NCBI GenBank assembly: GCA_019671135.1
Contig: JAHRHY010000025.1
Span: 512,501-576,500, forward strand
Reading direction: 5' to 3'
Source: Linnemannia hyalina
Taxonomy: Eukaryota > Mortierellomycota > Mortierellomycetes > Mortierellales > Mortierellaceae
DNA: 64,000 nt
Part shown: positions 10,908 to 22,437 of the stretch, piece by piece
How positions within the stretch are numbered: the first letter of the stretch is position 1
Layout of the letters: the number at the start of each line of letters is the position of its first letter
Program-made: the position numbers and the translations under genes
Notes under the pieces: model-generated
Seen by the model: only the letters and a program-made list of their open reading frames with translations
The model's database searches: none
Told to the model about the DNA's origin: nothing

Positions 10908-13106
10908 ATGAGCGCCTCTGCTGAAAATACGACAAACGCACCCCCTTCAGCCAATTCCTCAGGCAACAACAAACCCACTGCCGGGAGTGACAAGCCGCCT
11001 CACGTCGTTATTGCCGGTGCCGGTCTGGCCGGTCTCTTTCTCGGCATTCTTCTTGGAAGAGCAGGCATCGCCTATGAGATCTTTGAGCGCTCAGCGGAAA
11101 TCAAGCCTCTTGGTACGGCGTCTATTCTACATCAGGAGTTGAAGGTGCAGGACAAGCATGTAGACTCACGACGTACAGTACGACCTTGTGCATTAACCTT
11201 TTTCCTCTTTTTACTACTTTGGGCATAGGTTCCATCATGTGTCTGGTAATAGCAGCCTCCATGCCATTGCATGCCAGAAGCAAGTCTTGGAGTTGTTCTG
11301 ACTCGATCTCTCGTTATACATTTCCTCTTTTTTTTGGCGCATAGTCGTCGAACATCCTTGCAGCCATTGAACAATTGGGTCTGTACGAGGACCTGTTGTC
11401 GTTCTCTAAACCACTCCGTGACTGTGGATACTTGCTCACGGATAAGCTCGAGCACATTGCTCACTTTGAATCTCTTTCCCCTGAAGTGTAGGCGAACCAC
11501 ACCTGTTGTTGCTTTTTTCTCTTAGAGGTTGTTCGATCGTTCACGAACTTACTTGACTTTACATTTCTTTTGCTTTTAGCGTGGGGTATGAACGCCAACT
11601 GTTTCCTCGTCCGGAGTTGCACAACATGCTTCTTAGCAAGATTCCTGTGGAAAAGATACACTTTTCCAGTAAAGTCTCATTCTTTGAGCAGAGCGAGGAT
11701 GGTGTCACAGTGACATTCGAAAACAACACCACCGTCCGAGGCGACATCCTCGTCGGCGCGGACGGGGCTCGCAGTTCTGTTCGCGAGCACTTGTACAAGA
11801 CACTGGACAAGGAGGGGCTTCTTCCCAAGGCTGACAACACGGGTATGAAGAAGGGGTTTATCTCTTTGTTGGGAACGACCATTTCCCTCGATCCTGCCAA
11901 GTATCCGGATGTCTTGAAAGAGGACTGTCAGAGCTATGGCATCGTCGGAGACGGAGGCAATCCATACACTGTAAGTTGGATCGCAGTGTCTTTCAAATGT
12001 CAAAAAAATTTACACGTAAGAAGATCATTTGCTTAACCACTCATCTATCGACATTGCACGTTTCAATAGTGGGTCACCTTTACCGTGCCAGGCAACAGGA
12101 TCTGCTGGAATGTTGTCGTTCAGTTGGGAGTTAACGCGGCGGCAGACGAGCAGTTTGAGTGTTCGGATTGGGTCCCTCAACAGAACGAGGTGATGATGAA
12201 CTCTATCCGGCACTTCAAAACCACATATGGCACCATGGGCGACCTATTCGACGCTACTCCTGTTGATGTTGTCTCAAAGGTGTACTTCGAGGACATGTTC
12301 TACGAAACATGGAACCATGGACGGACTGTTTTGATCGGCGATGGTATGTAATTTCTCCTGCTGGCTGTTCCCTGCTCACTTTCATTGTCAACGTCTTCTT
12401 CGATTAATGCTCCTTGTACATTTGTTTCTTCCGCCCCCTTTTCTAGCCGCCCACAAGGTAAAAAGAGGGCCTTCTGGAATGTTAATTCGTAGGGAGCGTT
12501 CACGTTCTAATCATAGTTTCAACCGCTTACCTTTTTTTTAAATTCTAGCTACTCCCAAGCACTGGTGCTGGTGCAGTGAATGCAATGCAGGATGCAGTCA
12601 TCCTCGCCAACCACCTCTACGACATCAAGCCAACCAACTTGAAGAACATCAGGGTCGCATTGGATGAGTACCAGAAAGAGCGTTTCGACGCTGTCAAGGA
12701 CCAATACTCACAAACACATATGGCTGCCAGGTTGCAATTTGGACATGTACGTTTTTTTTATATCAGAAATACATCCTTTTTGCGTTCATGGCCTTCTTCA
12801 CGCGTGCACTGAACAAGTCGATGTAGATCGCGTATACTTACTCTTCCATTTTGTTGTTTTTACTCGTATTTTTTGGCCGAGTAGACATGGTGGGAGCGGG
12901 TGTTGCGACACATCTTGTTCAACTGGATCCCCAGGTCGATGCAATTAAGGCAGATGTCAAAGGAAGGTGCCTACCGCCCACAGGCAAACTTCTTGCCTCA
13001 GGCGCCCAAGCGCGGTACCTTGGATGTTATTCCGCAGAAACCCTCAAAGCGGGTCCAGAAGGATAAGGAGGAGGAAGCGAGAAGAAAGAACTCCGCTGCC
13101 ATCTAA
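10908..13106 (+). CDS. FMO-5: FAD-dependent monooxygenase, divergent type
   Basis: Exons 10908-11112, 11229-11245, 11345-11487, 11580-11970, 12070-12343, 12447-12457, 12549-12746, 12885-13106; 486 aa. All intron positions and phases are those of the other copies although the sequence is clearly diverged. The N-terminus MSASAENTTNAPPSA is followed by VIAGAGLAG; exon 4 has FFEQSEDGVTVTFENN and GADGARS; exon 5 ends LIGD and microexon 6 gives AAHK. Exon 3 is unusual (KPLRDCGYLLTDKLEHIAHFES) and its 5' splice site reads GTAGGC. FMO-1 is its closest relative here. Flanked on both sides by F-type modules, it looks like an older lineage of the array. Confidence 0.92.
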
Positions 13107-14029
13107 TTCAAGTTATTTTGTATTCTACTCAAATAAAGAATAGCCAGTGTGCGGTTCAAAAACGCGATGAACGATCAACTAATGCTTAAAGGTCTCATAC
13201 TCATCATTCAATGTTTATCTCTCTCTCACAGTCATCCATCAGTCTTCCTCGAATAGAAAACCAGTTGAGTTGGAGGAGAAGGATGAAGAGACAAAAATCG
13301 TCTCTTTCTCTTTCTATTTTCTTTTGCAAAGTAAGGACATGCATCATGTACCCATTCCACTGAGATGTCGGAGGGACCCAACTTGTTTGTGCATCCTGCT
13401 CCTTTCTTCCAGTTTCTTATGACTTTTTTCCTCTTTCATTCACATTCGCATACACTTCCACATTCACCATCACTATGCACCTCATTTGACATCAAGAACA
13501 TGGCAAGTGGCCAAAAAAAAACATTACAAGAACACAAAGAAACACGGCATGACATTAGCCCTCACCTTCCCCCTTTTTCACACCCACCATGCGAGCGGAG
13601 AAAAGCAAGGAGGTTGGGGAAGAATTGAGTTCAGTTAGACTCATTTGTTGGTGCTCACATAGACAGACCGTTTGTTTTTGTCCATGCTTTTTACGCCTGT
13701 CCCTGCCTACGTTCGCTTGGGCCTAAACCTTAAGAGAAAAAAGGTATCGTCGCAGTTCACACGAGTCATATTTTCACAGGGCGCTCTGCCGATGTTGACA
13801 GAATAGAAAGACAGCACTTGATAAAGGCAAAAGCAAACCCAGAGACACACCCCTACTACCGTTGACAGACCTGAATCCTTCCTTACACTTTTCTTCTCAC
13901 GCCCTCCGCTGCTTACTACTCAAAAGGTACACAGCTCAAGTGATTCGTTCTCCTTCCATGCTCTCTTCTGTGCAAGAATCTAATCGACCTATTTTTTTAA
14001 TAACTATCCATCGATTTCTAAAGAAAAAA
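13107..14029 (+). other. FMO-5 3' flank with diverged module F2
   Basis: No gene seen. Scattered matches, such as a GCTTGGGCCTAAACCTTAAG segment near 13717 against GCGCTTAAACTTAAAG near 10370, indicate an old copy of the module that follows FMO-4. Short open frames here are low-complexity and unsupported. Confidence 0.5.
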
Positions 14030-14045
14030 TGCAATGCTGTATACC
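14030..14045 (+). promoter_or_regulatory. Orphan copy of the conserved promoter block
   Basis: TGCAATGCTGTATACC, preceded by AAAGAAAAAA and followed by a purine-rich run (about 14050-14120) and a pyrimidine-rich run (14120-14160), reproduces the layout seen before every monooxygenase gene. No ATG with a GAGLAG-coding exon follows; the next gene starts 2.9 kb away with its own block. This looks like what remains of a deleted copy. Confidence 0.55.
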
Positions 14046-14363
14046 TTATTAGAATCAACAAAAAACAAAGAAAGGAAGGAAGGAGCGAGAGAAGGAAGGA
14101 TAAGAAAAGGATATGGGCGAGTCTCGCTCTTCCTCCTCCTACCCCAACCCTTTTTAGAGAGCGACATGATGAGCGACCGAATATTTGACTTTCGCTCACT
14201 TTACATGGGATTAGTGCGAATGAATCATCCTACCCCTTAATTCTCTCACCCTGTTACAAAAAGATGTGGTGGCTAGGCAGTGGCGGCGATGCCTTAGGTT
14301 AGCAGTCATATTCTTTAGTAGACATAGTATTAGTAGTGCGCCGAGCCCTCTTGTCTGCTCTTT

Positions 14364-14521
14364 GTCCTTTTACACATCACTTGGACGAGAGCAGTATTGA
14401 CAAGAGTTTCGCTGGCACGCTGCAGGTAACAACCCCCTCTTTAATAATATGAATACAAGGTCCTTTTACACATCACTTGGACGAGAGCAATATTGACAAG
14501 AGTTTCGCTGGCACGCTGCAG
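14364..14521 (+). repeat. 62-bp direct repeat pair
   Basis: 14364-14425 and 14460-14521 are the same 62-bp sequence, beginning GTCCTTTTACACATCACTTG and ending CACGCTGCAG, with one G/A difference. They are separated by a 34-bp spacer. Cause unknown. Confidence 0.85.
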
Positions 14522-14915
14522 TGTATCGTTTTGTGTGATTCTTTTAGGACGCTATTATCACTTCCCCTCCCTCCAACCTACAACCCCCTTCCCCCCCTCC
14601 GTACCAATTGAGGACCTAACAGTGGTCCTACAACTCTGGCCGTCGACCCTCTCCCCTGAGTAACAACCCTTGTGAGAAAAGACCCTCACTTTGATGCACA
14701 TCACGTTGACGTCATGTGATTGATCATTTGTGGGGGTCTTGAAGGGAGTTGCCCTTGGCTAGCCGAGTCGTTGGCGTCAGTGCCCGGTTGAACAGGGTCA
14801 CTTGTCGAGGGAGAGGGAGAAAGGAGAGTGGAGTTTCTTTCGGCAACTCCTGTATCCAAAGGAGTATCTTCGGGGTCAGCGGGCATAACTCGAATAGCGG
14901 CAGACGAGGAAAAGG

Positions 14916-14938
14916 ATGTATGTATATATATGTGTGTG

Positions 14939-14983
<45 letters not shown>

Positions 14984-14996
14984 TGTGTGTGTATGT
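14916..14996 (+). repeat. TG dinucleotide microsatellite
   Basis: A run of mostly TG/GT units, interrupted by TATATATA and GATG at its left end and by single T or A interruptions near its right end. Confidence 0.9.
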
Positions 14997-15254
14997 GCTC
15001 CCTCTCAATATCGCGAATAAAGACAGTAATTCTCAAGACCTGCTCGTATCGTGGTAGAAAGGTATTTTATGTCAATAACTATTCTCCAAAGGCTAGAAAC
15101 TACTATTGCTGCCAATGGTCAAAGGGCATAGTGCCTACCTGCTCGTATCGTGGAAGAAAGGTGCTTTTCCAGACACTCGCAGGCAAGCGCGTAAAATAGC
15201 GAAATGGTCACCAGAAGCTAAGCCACTCCAAATCACCACACATTGAAAGTCAAA

Positions 15255-16545
15255 GCAATGAAAACTATGCCTATAGTAGAAGTATGGACAGTTCCTCCAC
15301 TTTGGTTTGTTACAATTGCCTTCATCAGAAACGTGCCCATCCGGCCTACGAGGGGAGTAAAAGAGTGCTTGTTACCAGTGATTTTTACTGTGTCTTCAAC
15401 CACCACCACTTCTTTTCAAAGAGCTTCTTTTCTGTCAGGCAGGGGGGCACAGGCACAGAAAGGTGAAAGCAAAGGTCAGGGCAGAGGGTCTGCAAGCCTG
15501 TGAAGTGCCTAGAAAGTATCGAAGGCAGAGAAAGGCATACCATCTGCTATCGCTCATACACCAAGCTGTTGTTTATGTTAAAAATTCTCTGGCGGGTCGA
15601 TCGGTCGTACCTTGCAGATGCGGAGAATCCCTCAGCGAGTCCATCGGTACGCGTTTCCAAGGGAGCGTGTATGTTGACAAAGACCAACAGAGGAAAATTT
15701 TGAATCGGGCTTTCTAGTCGAAAATCAAAAATGCCTTTTGCTCTCCACCTCCATCGAAAGCAACATGATGTTTGATTGCGCCATTAAAGAAGCGCTCTTC
15801 CCTTCCCTGGAGGTATGTTGATTGACAATGGTGAGTAAGTCGTTTTATTCGGTCTTTCTTTCTGTCATGATTGGACTTCCCATCATGATCAGTTCGTCGC
15901 TATTTGTCATATCGCCATTCATCAGTCCATCAAACCATGAACGCATCAGGCTTTCTAGGTTGTCTCGCTTTCATTTTGCCGCCCTCATTAAGATTTCATT
16001 TGCGGGGAAATGATACAACTCCGACGAGGAGCAAAAAAAATGAACCCAATCTTTATCACTTTCCGTCTTCACAAGGATTTGAATGGTTGCTTGGAACATG
16101 TTGGTTTGCGGTTCGCCACGTTCAATTGAGAACCCTGTATCTGGACCTTGGGCGGGCAGTGTTCATCTCCAAAACACCCATGATCAAAGGCACACGCACG
16201 AGGGAGTGATTGTCGCGTTCATTCAAAGAATTGACACAAGGTGTATGCCTGATTCTATCGGAACCTTCCTTTCACTGAAAGCTTTTTTTTTCGCCCTTTT
16301 GGTGATCGGGGTGCACAAGGCGAATGACGAGCGAGGAGTCAGTCGCGCTGAACCTTGGTAAGATATGATAACTACGCGCACTTATCGTAGAAACATAATC
16401 AACGACATGTTTTCGAAAATACCGGTAGCAAAAGACAAAAGAGAAGACAACATATCCTAGGTTTTCATCGACGAGGCCACATTACCTCTCATTTCCTGTT
16501 CCTCAAAAACAAACATAATATGGGATTGGTCAACCTCACATTTGC
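15255..16545 (+). repeat. Long spacer repeat S, copy 1 (before FMO-6)
   Basis: Related to about 25066-26345 (before FMO-9) and to 32036-32183 plus 35605-36760 (before FMO-11, split by the DIRS element). Within it, about 15975-16204 is almost identical to 25813-26032. A frame coding ...NEPNLYHFPSSQGFEWLLG... is shared by the three copies but its ends differ and no start context or intron pattern supports it. No transposase or reverse transcriptase is visible. Each copy lies directly upstream of a type A gene. Confidence 0.65.
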
Positions 16546-16911
16546 TCTATGTGAACAAAAGGCACCTATTGTGTATTTCACCCTATGGTCGCTCCCAAAA
16601 GAAAAAATACAATGCTGTGTAACTGTTCGAGAGCAGCAAAAAACGAAGTAGGGAAGGCGAGAAGGAATACGAAGAAGAAAAAGGAGGATAAGAAAAAAAA
16701 ATGGGTGTGAGTAAGAAAACCTCGGTCCATCTCATCTCGCATCCCATTCACATTCCATTCTCTCATCGTCTCTCTTTCTTGTCTTCCATTCCCTCATCCC
16801 TCTGTCATCTCTCCATACCCCACTTACCTTCTAACCCCTAAATCCACTTCCTCCCCCTGCTTCTTCTCCCACATATATCAATTCTTTCACTGTTTGCGAC
16901 CCCCTCCAAGA

Positions 16912-19034
16912 ATGAGTGACAACACTGACACCAAGCCTATCCCCACTGACGGTTTCAAAGGAAGCGACCTGCCTCCTTTGGTGACCGATAGACCTCCTCG
17001 TGTACTGATTGCTGGTGCCGGCTTGGCTGGTCTCTTCCTTGGCATCCTCCTTGAGAAGGCCGGCATCCCCTACGAGATTTTTGAGCGGTCCGCCCAGATC
17101 AGACATCTTGGTAAGTTAGTGTTCTTAGATTCCGTTAACACCACCTATGCACAGCAAGGCGTCGAGTTAACCCTTCAACCCCTTCTTCCTAATTTTCGGG
17201 GTCTAAGGTGCTATTATGTGTTTGGTAAGATAAAGTAAACTGTGCCCACTTAACCTGCAATTACGATAAGAAAAAGGATCTAACTAACATATTCCCCCTT
17301 TTTTGATTACATAGTCACCAAACATCCTCCCAGCATTCGAGCAGCTCGGCTTATTGGACGAGCTGTTGTCGTTCTCCAAGCCAACGGTTGCCGGTGTAAT
17401 GCTGACTGATAAGTTGAAACTCATTGGCAAAGCTGTCTCCGATTGCAATGACGAGTAAGTTCCACACCTTTCTAATTCTCTCTTCAAAGGAAACACGCCA
17501 ATTTACTCACACTTTCCTATTAATATGCTAAACGCTTCCTCTCTTTAGAATTGGGTATGATCGCATCCTCTTTGCTCGTCCCGAGCTGCATGATATGCTA
17601 TTCAATAAAATCCCCAAGGAAAAGCTCCACATGTCCAAGAAAGTGTTGTCATTCCAACAAAACCACGAGGGAGTCATGCTCCGGTTCAGCGACAACACAA
17701 CTATTCACGGTGACATCCTTGTTGGCGCCGATGGGGCTCACAGTGCAGTTCGTCAGCACTTGTACAAGACCTTGGAGAGGGAAGGCCTTCTCCCCAAGAC
17801 TGACACCAAGGTTATGAGCAAGGGTTACATTTCCCTTGTAGGAACGACCGGAGCCCTCGACCCCATCAAGTACCCTGGTGTCTTGGAGAAGGAATCTGAG
17901 GTATTCTATATGATCGGAGACAAAGATACACCCTACACTGTAAGTAATGACATTCTCTTATGCAGAGTTGCAAAAAAAGAATGGCAGCAGGCTCGCCTAA
18001 CATTACCACCATATTTCTTTTTCAGTGGGTTACTTTCACCATTCCTGGCAACAGAATCTGCTGGAATGTCGTTATTCAGTTAGGCATCTCCGAGTTTGCG
18101 AATGACCAGTTCAAGTCCTCGGATTGGGTTCCTCAGCAGAACCAAAAAATGATGGACGAAATCCGCCACTTCAAGACTCCCTATGGCACCATGGGTGATT
18201 TGTTCGATGCTACCGATGTTGAAGGTGTTTCCAAGGTTTTTTTCGAAGATATGCTCTTTGAGACATGGAACCATGGTCGTACTATCTTGATTGGCGATGG
18301 TATGTGTAGTACTCTGTTCAATCGCACCCAGCTTCTCAATTTATGTGCATTCCCACCATCGTCCCGTAGACTAAAATACAAAATACAATTTTCTTATTAC
18401 TTCCTATATAATTAGCGGCACACAAGGTGAGAATTGGAAGAACGAACGACGAGATTGTGTGTGGCCATGAAGAACCCCATCTTAACCATCATAACCATGC
18501 TGTCCGTGTATTCTTTTCGCCTCCATATTTTCTTACAGCTCCTTCCAAGCAGCGGCGCTGGTGCTGTCAACGCCATGCAAGACGCCGTCCTTCTTGCAAA
18601 CCATCTTTACGACATCTTTCCCACCAGCTTTGAGAATATTAAAGCCGCTTTGACCGAGTACAAAGAAGAGCGATTCGATGCAATCAAGGATCAATATCCA
18701 CAGTCCTACGTTAGCGCCAAACTAATCTTCGGACATGTAAGTTGGGAGAATGGATTCATATGCTGTTTGGTGATCAAGGCGCATTGATCGTTAACGCCGA
18801 TATGTTATTCTTTGGACTGGATAGACTTTTTCTGAGCGAGTTCTCAGACACGTTGTGTTCAACTGGCTCCCTAAATCGTTTCAGCACAAGCAATTGATTA
18901 AGGATACTGCCTACCGCCCTCAGGCTAACTTTTTACCTCAGGTGCCAAAGCGTGGCACAATGGATGTCATTCCTCAGAGACCTTCGAAGCGCATCGAGAA
19001 GGAGAAAGGGGTGGCAGTTGCTACTGCTCTGTAG
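16912..19034 (+). CDS. FMO-6: FAD-dependent monooxygenase, type A
   Basis: Exons 16912-17110, 17208-17224, 17315-17454, 17549-17939, 18026-18299, 18416-18426, 18539-18736, 18825-19034; 479 aa, the shortest complete member because the Lys/Glu tail in exon 8 has lost five codons relative to FMO-7 (ends EKEKGVAVATAL). Motifs IAGAGLAG, GADGAHS and GDAAHK are intact. Exon 3 carries KPTVAGVMLTDKLKLIGKA, identical in protein to the neighbour FMO-7. From the end of intron 5 to exon 8 it is nearly identical to FMO-9. Promoter block at 16608-16623. The gene follows spacer S copy 1. Confidence 0.92.
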
Positions 19035-19652
19035 GAAAGGCCTTGATGTTAGTAATAAACGCTTTTTTTCTTTTGAGGTACCAACTCCAACTCACAATTG
19101 TCTTTGTTTATGTGCACATGTATTGTCATCCAGTTGGTAACAAGACATACTAGATCTGAGCGACATCGTTCATTGCCATCGCGACTGTCTCGGCTGATTC
19201 ACCCGAATAGCGAATTGATGACTGTTGACCATTCACATGCAAGCGTTGTAGCCCCATTGAAAGCATTCTTGCTTAAGATCCGATCCATCGCACCGTCTTT
19301 CGTACACGAGTTCAAGGGTACAATACAGGTGATTTGTTGAGGCGCTCTTTGTGCGCGGGGTAGGCTCCTTTGGCCAATTGTTTATTTCATCCAGAGCTTC
19401 CAAAAAGAAAAAAATGCAATGCTGTGTAACTTTCAGGAAATACAGGGAGGCAAGTGGGGAGGAGAGGAAAAGGAGGAAAGAAAAAGAGATGAGAGCATTC
19501 GCCATTCGCGAGTTGGCTTCATCTCGGTCCGCGCCGTCATCTCGCTGGCTCATCATTTCCTCTTGCCATTCCTCTTTCATTCCTCTTCCATTCCTTCACT
19601 TTCTTTTCTTCTTTCTCCACTCATTCTTGCACCCACTTCGTAACATACTACA
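19035..19652 (+). other. Spacer FMO-6/FMO-7
   Basis: No gene seen. From 19149 to 19446 it is almost the same as 7192-7490, including the promoter block (19415-19430). CT-rich leader 19555-19640. Confidence 0.65.
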
Positions 19653-21794
19653 ATGAGCGCACCCTCCGAGACCATTCAACCCACCCCTTCTAGCAGCAGC
19701 ACCGTGCCTCCTGTCACAGCCAATAAACCGCCTCACGTCCTAATTGGTGGTGCTGGTCTGGCTGGCCTTTTCCTCGGGATTCTTCTGGAGAGAGCTGGGA
19801 TCCCCTATGAGATCTTCGAACGTTCCGCTGAACCCAGGCCACTTGGTGAGCTATATGGATTAGACAGCAACTGCATGCGAAGGATTCACACGCTCATGCA
19901 TACGACACGTAACTAACCATATTAATTTTGCGCTCTTTCTCTTGCCATGGGTATTAGGTGCCATTATGTGCCTGGTAACAAAAAGAATAGTGCACATTTT
20001 TTGACAATGCAGAAGCACTCATTACTTTTCAATTAACATAGATCATCATTCATCCAACTTTTTCGTATAGTCACCAAACATCCTCCCAGCTTTCGAGCAG
20101 CTCGGCTTATTGGACGAGCTGTTGTCGTTCTCCAAGCCAACGGTTGCCGGTGTAATGCTGACCGATAAGTTGAAACTCATTGGCAAAGCTGTCTCCGATT
20201 GCAATGACGAGTAAGTTTTACGTTATTCTATTTCTCTCATTAAAAGAGACACACTCATATACTGGTACTTTCAACTAATATGTTCAACGCTCCATCCTTT
20301 AGGATTGGTTACGACCGCGTTCTCTTCGCCCGTCCTGAGCTGCATAACATGCTGCTCAATAAAACTCCCAAGGAAAAGCTCCACATGTCCAAGAAGATCG
20401 TTTCACTTGACCAGGATCAAGATGGCGTTACCGTGACCTTTGAAGACAACACCACGGCCCGCGGTGATATCCTCGTTGGTGCCGACGGGGCTCACAGTGC
20501 CGTTCGTCAGCACTTGTACAAGACCCTGGAGAAGGACGGCCTTCTCCCCAAGTCTGATACTGAGGATACGAGCAAGGGTTACATTTCTCTTGTAGGAACA
20601 ACCAGCGCCCTCGACCCCGTCAAATACCCTGGTGTCTTGGTGAAGGAATCTGAGGTATTCTATATGATCGGAGACAAGGACGCACCCTATACTGTAAGCC
20701 ACACCGGTCGTGTTCGTGTTTACTAGAGTTCCTTGTAAGAAACGTTGTGAGGGATTTTCCTGACATTCCTGTCACGTCTCTTTTTGGCAGTGGGTGACTT
20801 TCACCGTCCCTGGCAATAGAATCTGCTGGAATGTTGTCATTCAGCTTGGGCTTTCATCCACCGCGGATGAACAAGCAGCTTCGTTGGACTGGACTAGTCA
20901 AGACAACAAGAAGATGTTGGATGAAATCCGTCACTTCAAGACCCCTTATGGCACCATGGGAGACCTGTTTGATGCGACCGACATTGAGAAAGTCTCCAAG
21001 GTCTATTTCGAAGACAAACTCTTCGAGACCTGGACGCATGGACGAACCGTTCTTATCGGAGATGGTACGTCCCACTTTCCTTTTCCTTGCACCTTTTGTT
21101 ATTGATCCAATCGACATTCCACTCCAAAATAACACATGGTCAATTGATTACTTCCCCTACATGAATCCACTCCTTAGCTGCACACATGGTAAGATAACTA
21201 CTATTCATTACAAAGGTAGCTTAAATTCTCCAATGGCATCGTTCCAACAGCTTTTAATATCTTCCTCTTTTGTACATGTCTAGCTCCTTCCAAGCAGCGG
21301 CGCTGGTGCAGTGAACGCCATGCAAGATGCGGTTCTCCTCGCCAACAACCTCTATGACATTAGGCCCACCAACTTCAAGAACATCCGGACTGCACTGAGC
21401 GACTACAAGAATGAGCGGTTCGATGCAATCAAGGATCAATACCCTCAGTCCTACATTAGCGCCAAACTAATCTTCGGACATGTAAGTTGAGAATGGATTT
21501 TCATATGCTGTGTGGTGAGCAAGACGCATTGTTCGCTGACGTCGAAATGCTTTTCTTTGGACTGGATAGACTTTTTCTGAGCGAGTTCTCAGACACGTTG
21601 TGTTCAATTGGCTCCCTAAATCGTTTCAGCACAAGCAATTGATTAAGGATACTGCCTACCGCCCTCAGGCTAACTTTTTATCTCAGGCGCCAAAGCGTGG
21701 CACAATGGATGTCATTCCTCAGAGACCTTCGAAGCGCATCGAGAAGGAGAAAGAGGAGGCAGCGAAGAATGAAGCAGTTGTTACTGCTCTTTAA
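19653..21794 (+). CDS. FMO-7: FAD-dependent monooxygenase, type B
   Basis: Exons 19653-19845, 19958-19974, 20071-20210, 20303-20693, 20791-21064, 21178-21188, 21284-21481, 21570-21794; 482 aa. Type B N-terminus MSAPSETIQ and GGAGLAG; exon 4 SLDQDQDGVTVTF and GADGAHS; microexon 6 AAHM. Exon 3 differs from that of type A FMO-6 by two bases in 140, while the flanking introns differ, so the shared tract is about one exon long. The last exon begins TFSERVLRHVVFNWL as in FMO-6, unlike the TLWERI/V form of FMO-3 and FMO-4. Confidence 0.92.
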
Positions 21795-22437
21795 TAGAGC
21801 GCTTGATGTCGATGATAAACCTTTCTATCCTTTTGAGCCGAAGCACAATTGCATTTGTTTACGCGCACATTAATTGTCATGTAGTGAGGACACCTTTCCC
21901 GTTGGTATGTTGAATCTGCACGACAGTGTGGTTGTCTCGACTGATTCACCCGGATTGCGATTTGATATTTATGCTTGGCCGTTATTGATGATTGACATGC
22001 AAGCATTGCAACCCCATTGAAAAGCATTCTTGCATAAGACCTGATCCATCGCACCATCTTTCGTACAAGAAAGAGTTCAAGGGCACAATACAAGCGATTT
22101 GTTGAATTGCTCTTGTCATAAAGTTAGGCTCCATCACCAATTGTTTATTTCATCCTACCATCCAACCACAGGTGCCAAAAGAAAAAAAATTCAATGCTGT
22201 GTAACTGTCAGAAAAACAGCCAGGCAAGTGGGAAGGAAGGAGAGGAAGAAGGAAAAAAGCAAAAGGACAAAGAGGAAAATAAAAGAGATGAGAGCATGCA
22301 CCGTTCGCGAGCTGGCCTCATCTCGTCATCTCGCTGCCTCATCATCTTTCCATTCCTCTTCCATTCCTCTTCCATTCCTTCACTTTCTTTCTCTTCTTTC
22401 TTTACTGCCTCTTGCACCCACTTCGTATCATACTACA
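21795..22437 (+). other. Spacer FMO-7/FMO-8
   Basis: No gene seen. About 21889-22081 is nearly identical to 39368-39560 before FMO-12. Promoter block 22190-22205, purine-rich run 22210-22290, CT-rich leader 22345-22420. An open frame from 22099 runs through the leader into exon 1 and intron 1 of FMO-8 and is not a separate gene. Confidence 0.65.

Larger units (their letters stand above)
14261..15254 (+). other. Non-coding region with short repeats
   Basis: No gene recognised. Holds a 62-bp direct repeat, a TG microsatellite, and a shorter direct repeat, CTGCTCGTATCGTGG, starting near 15040 and 15139. Frames through the TG run give only Cys/Val or His/Thr repeats. Confidence 0.55.

Noticed and set aside
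14701..15199. Frames across the TG microsatellite
   Set aside because: His/Thr or Cys/Val repeats produced by the dinucleotide run, not coding.
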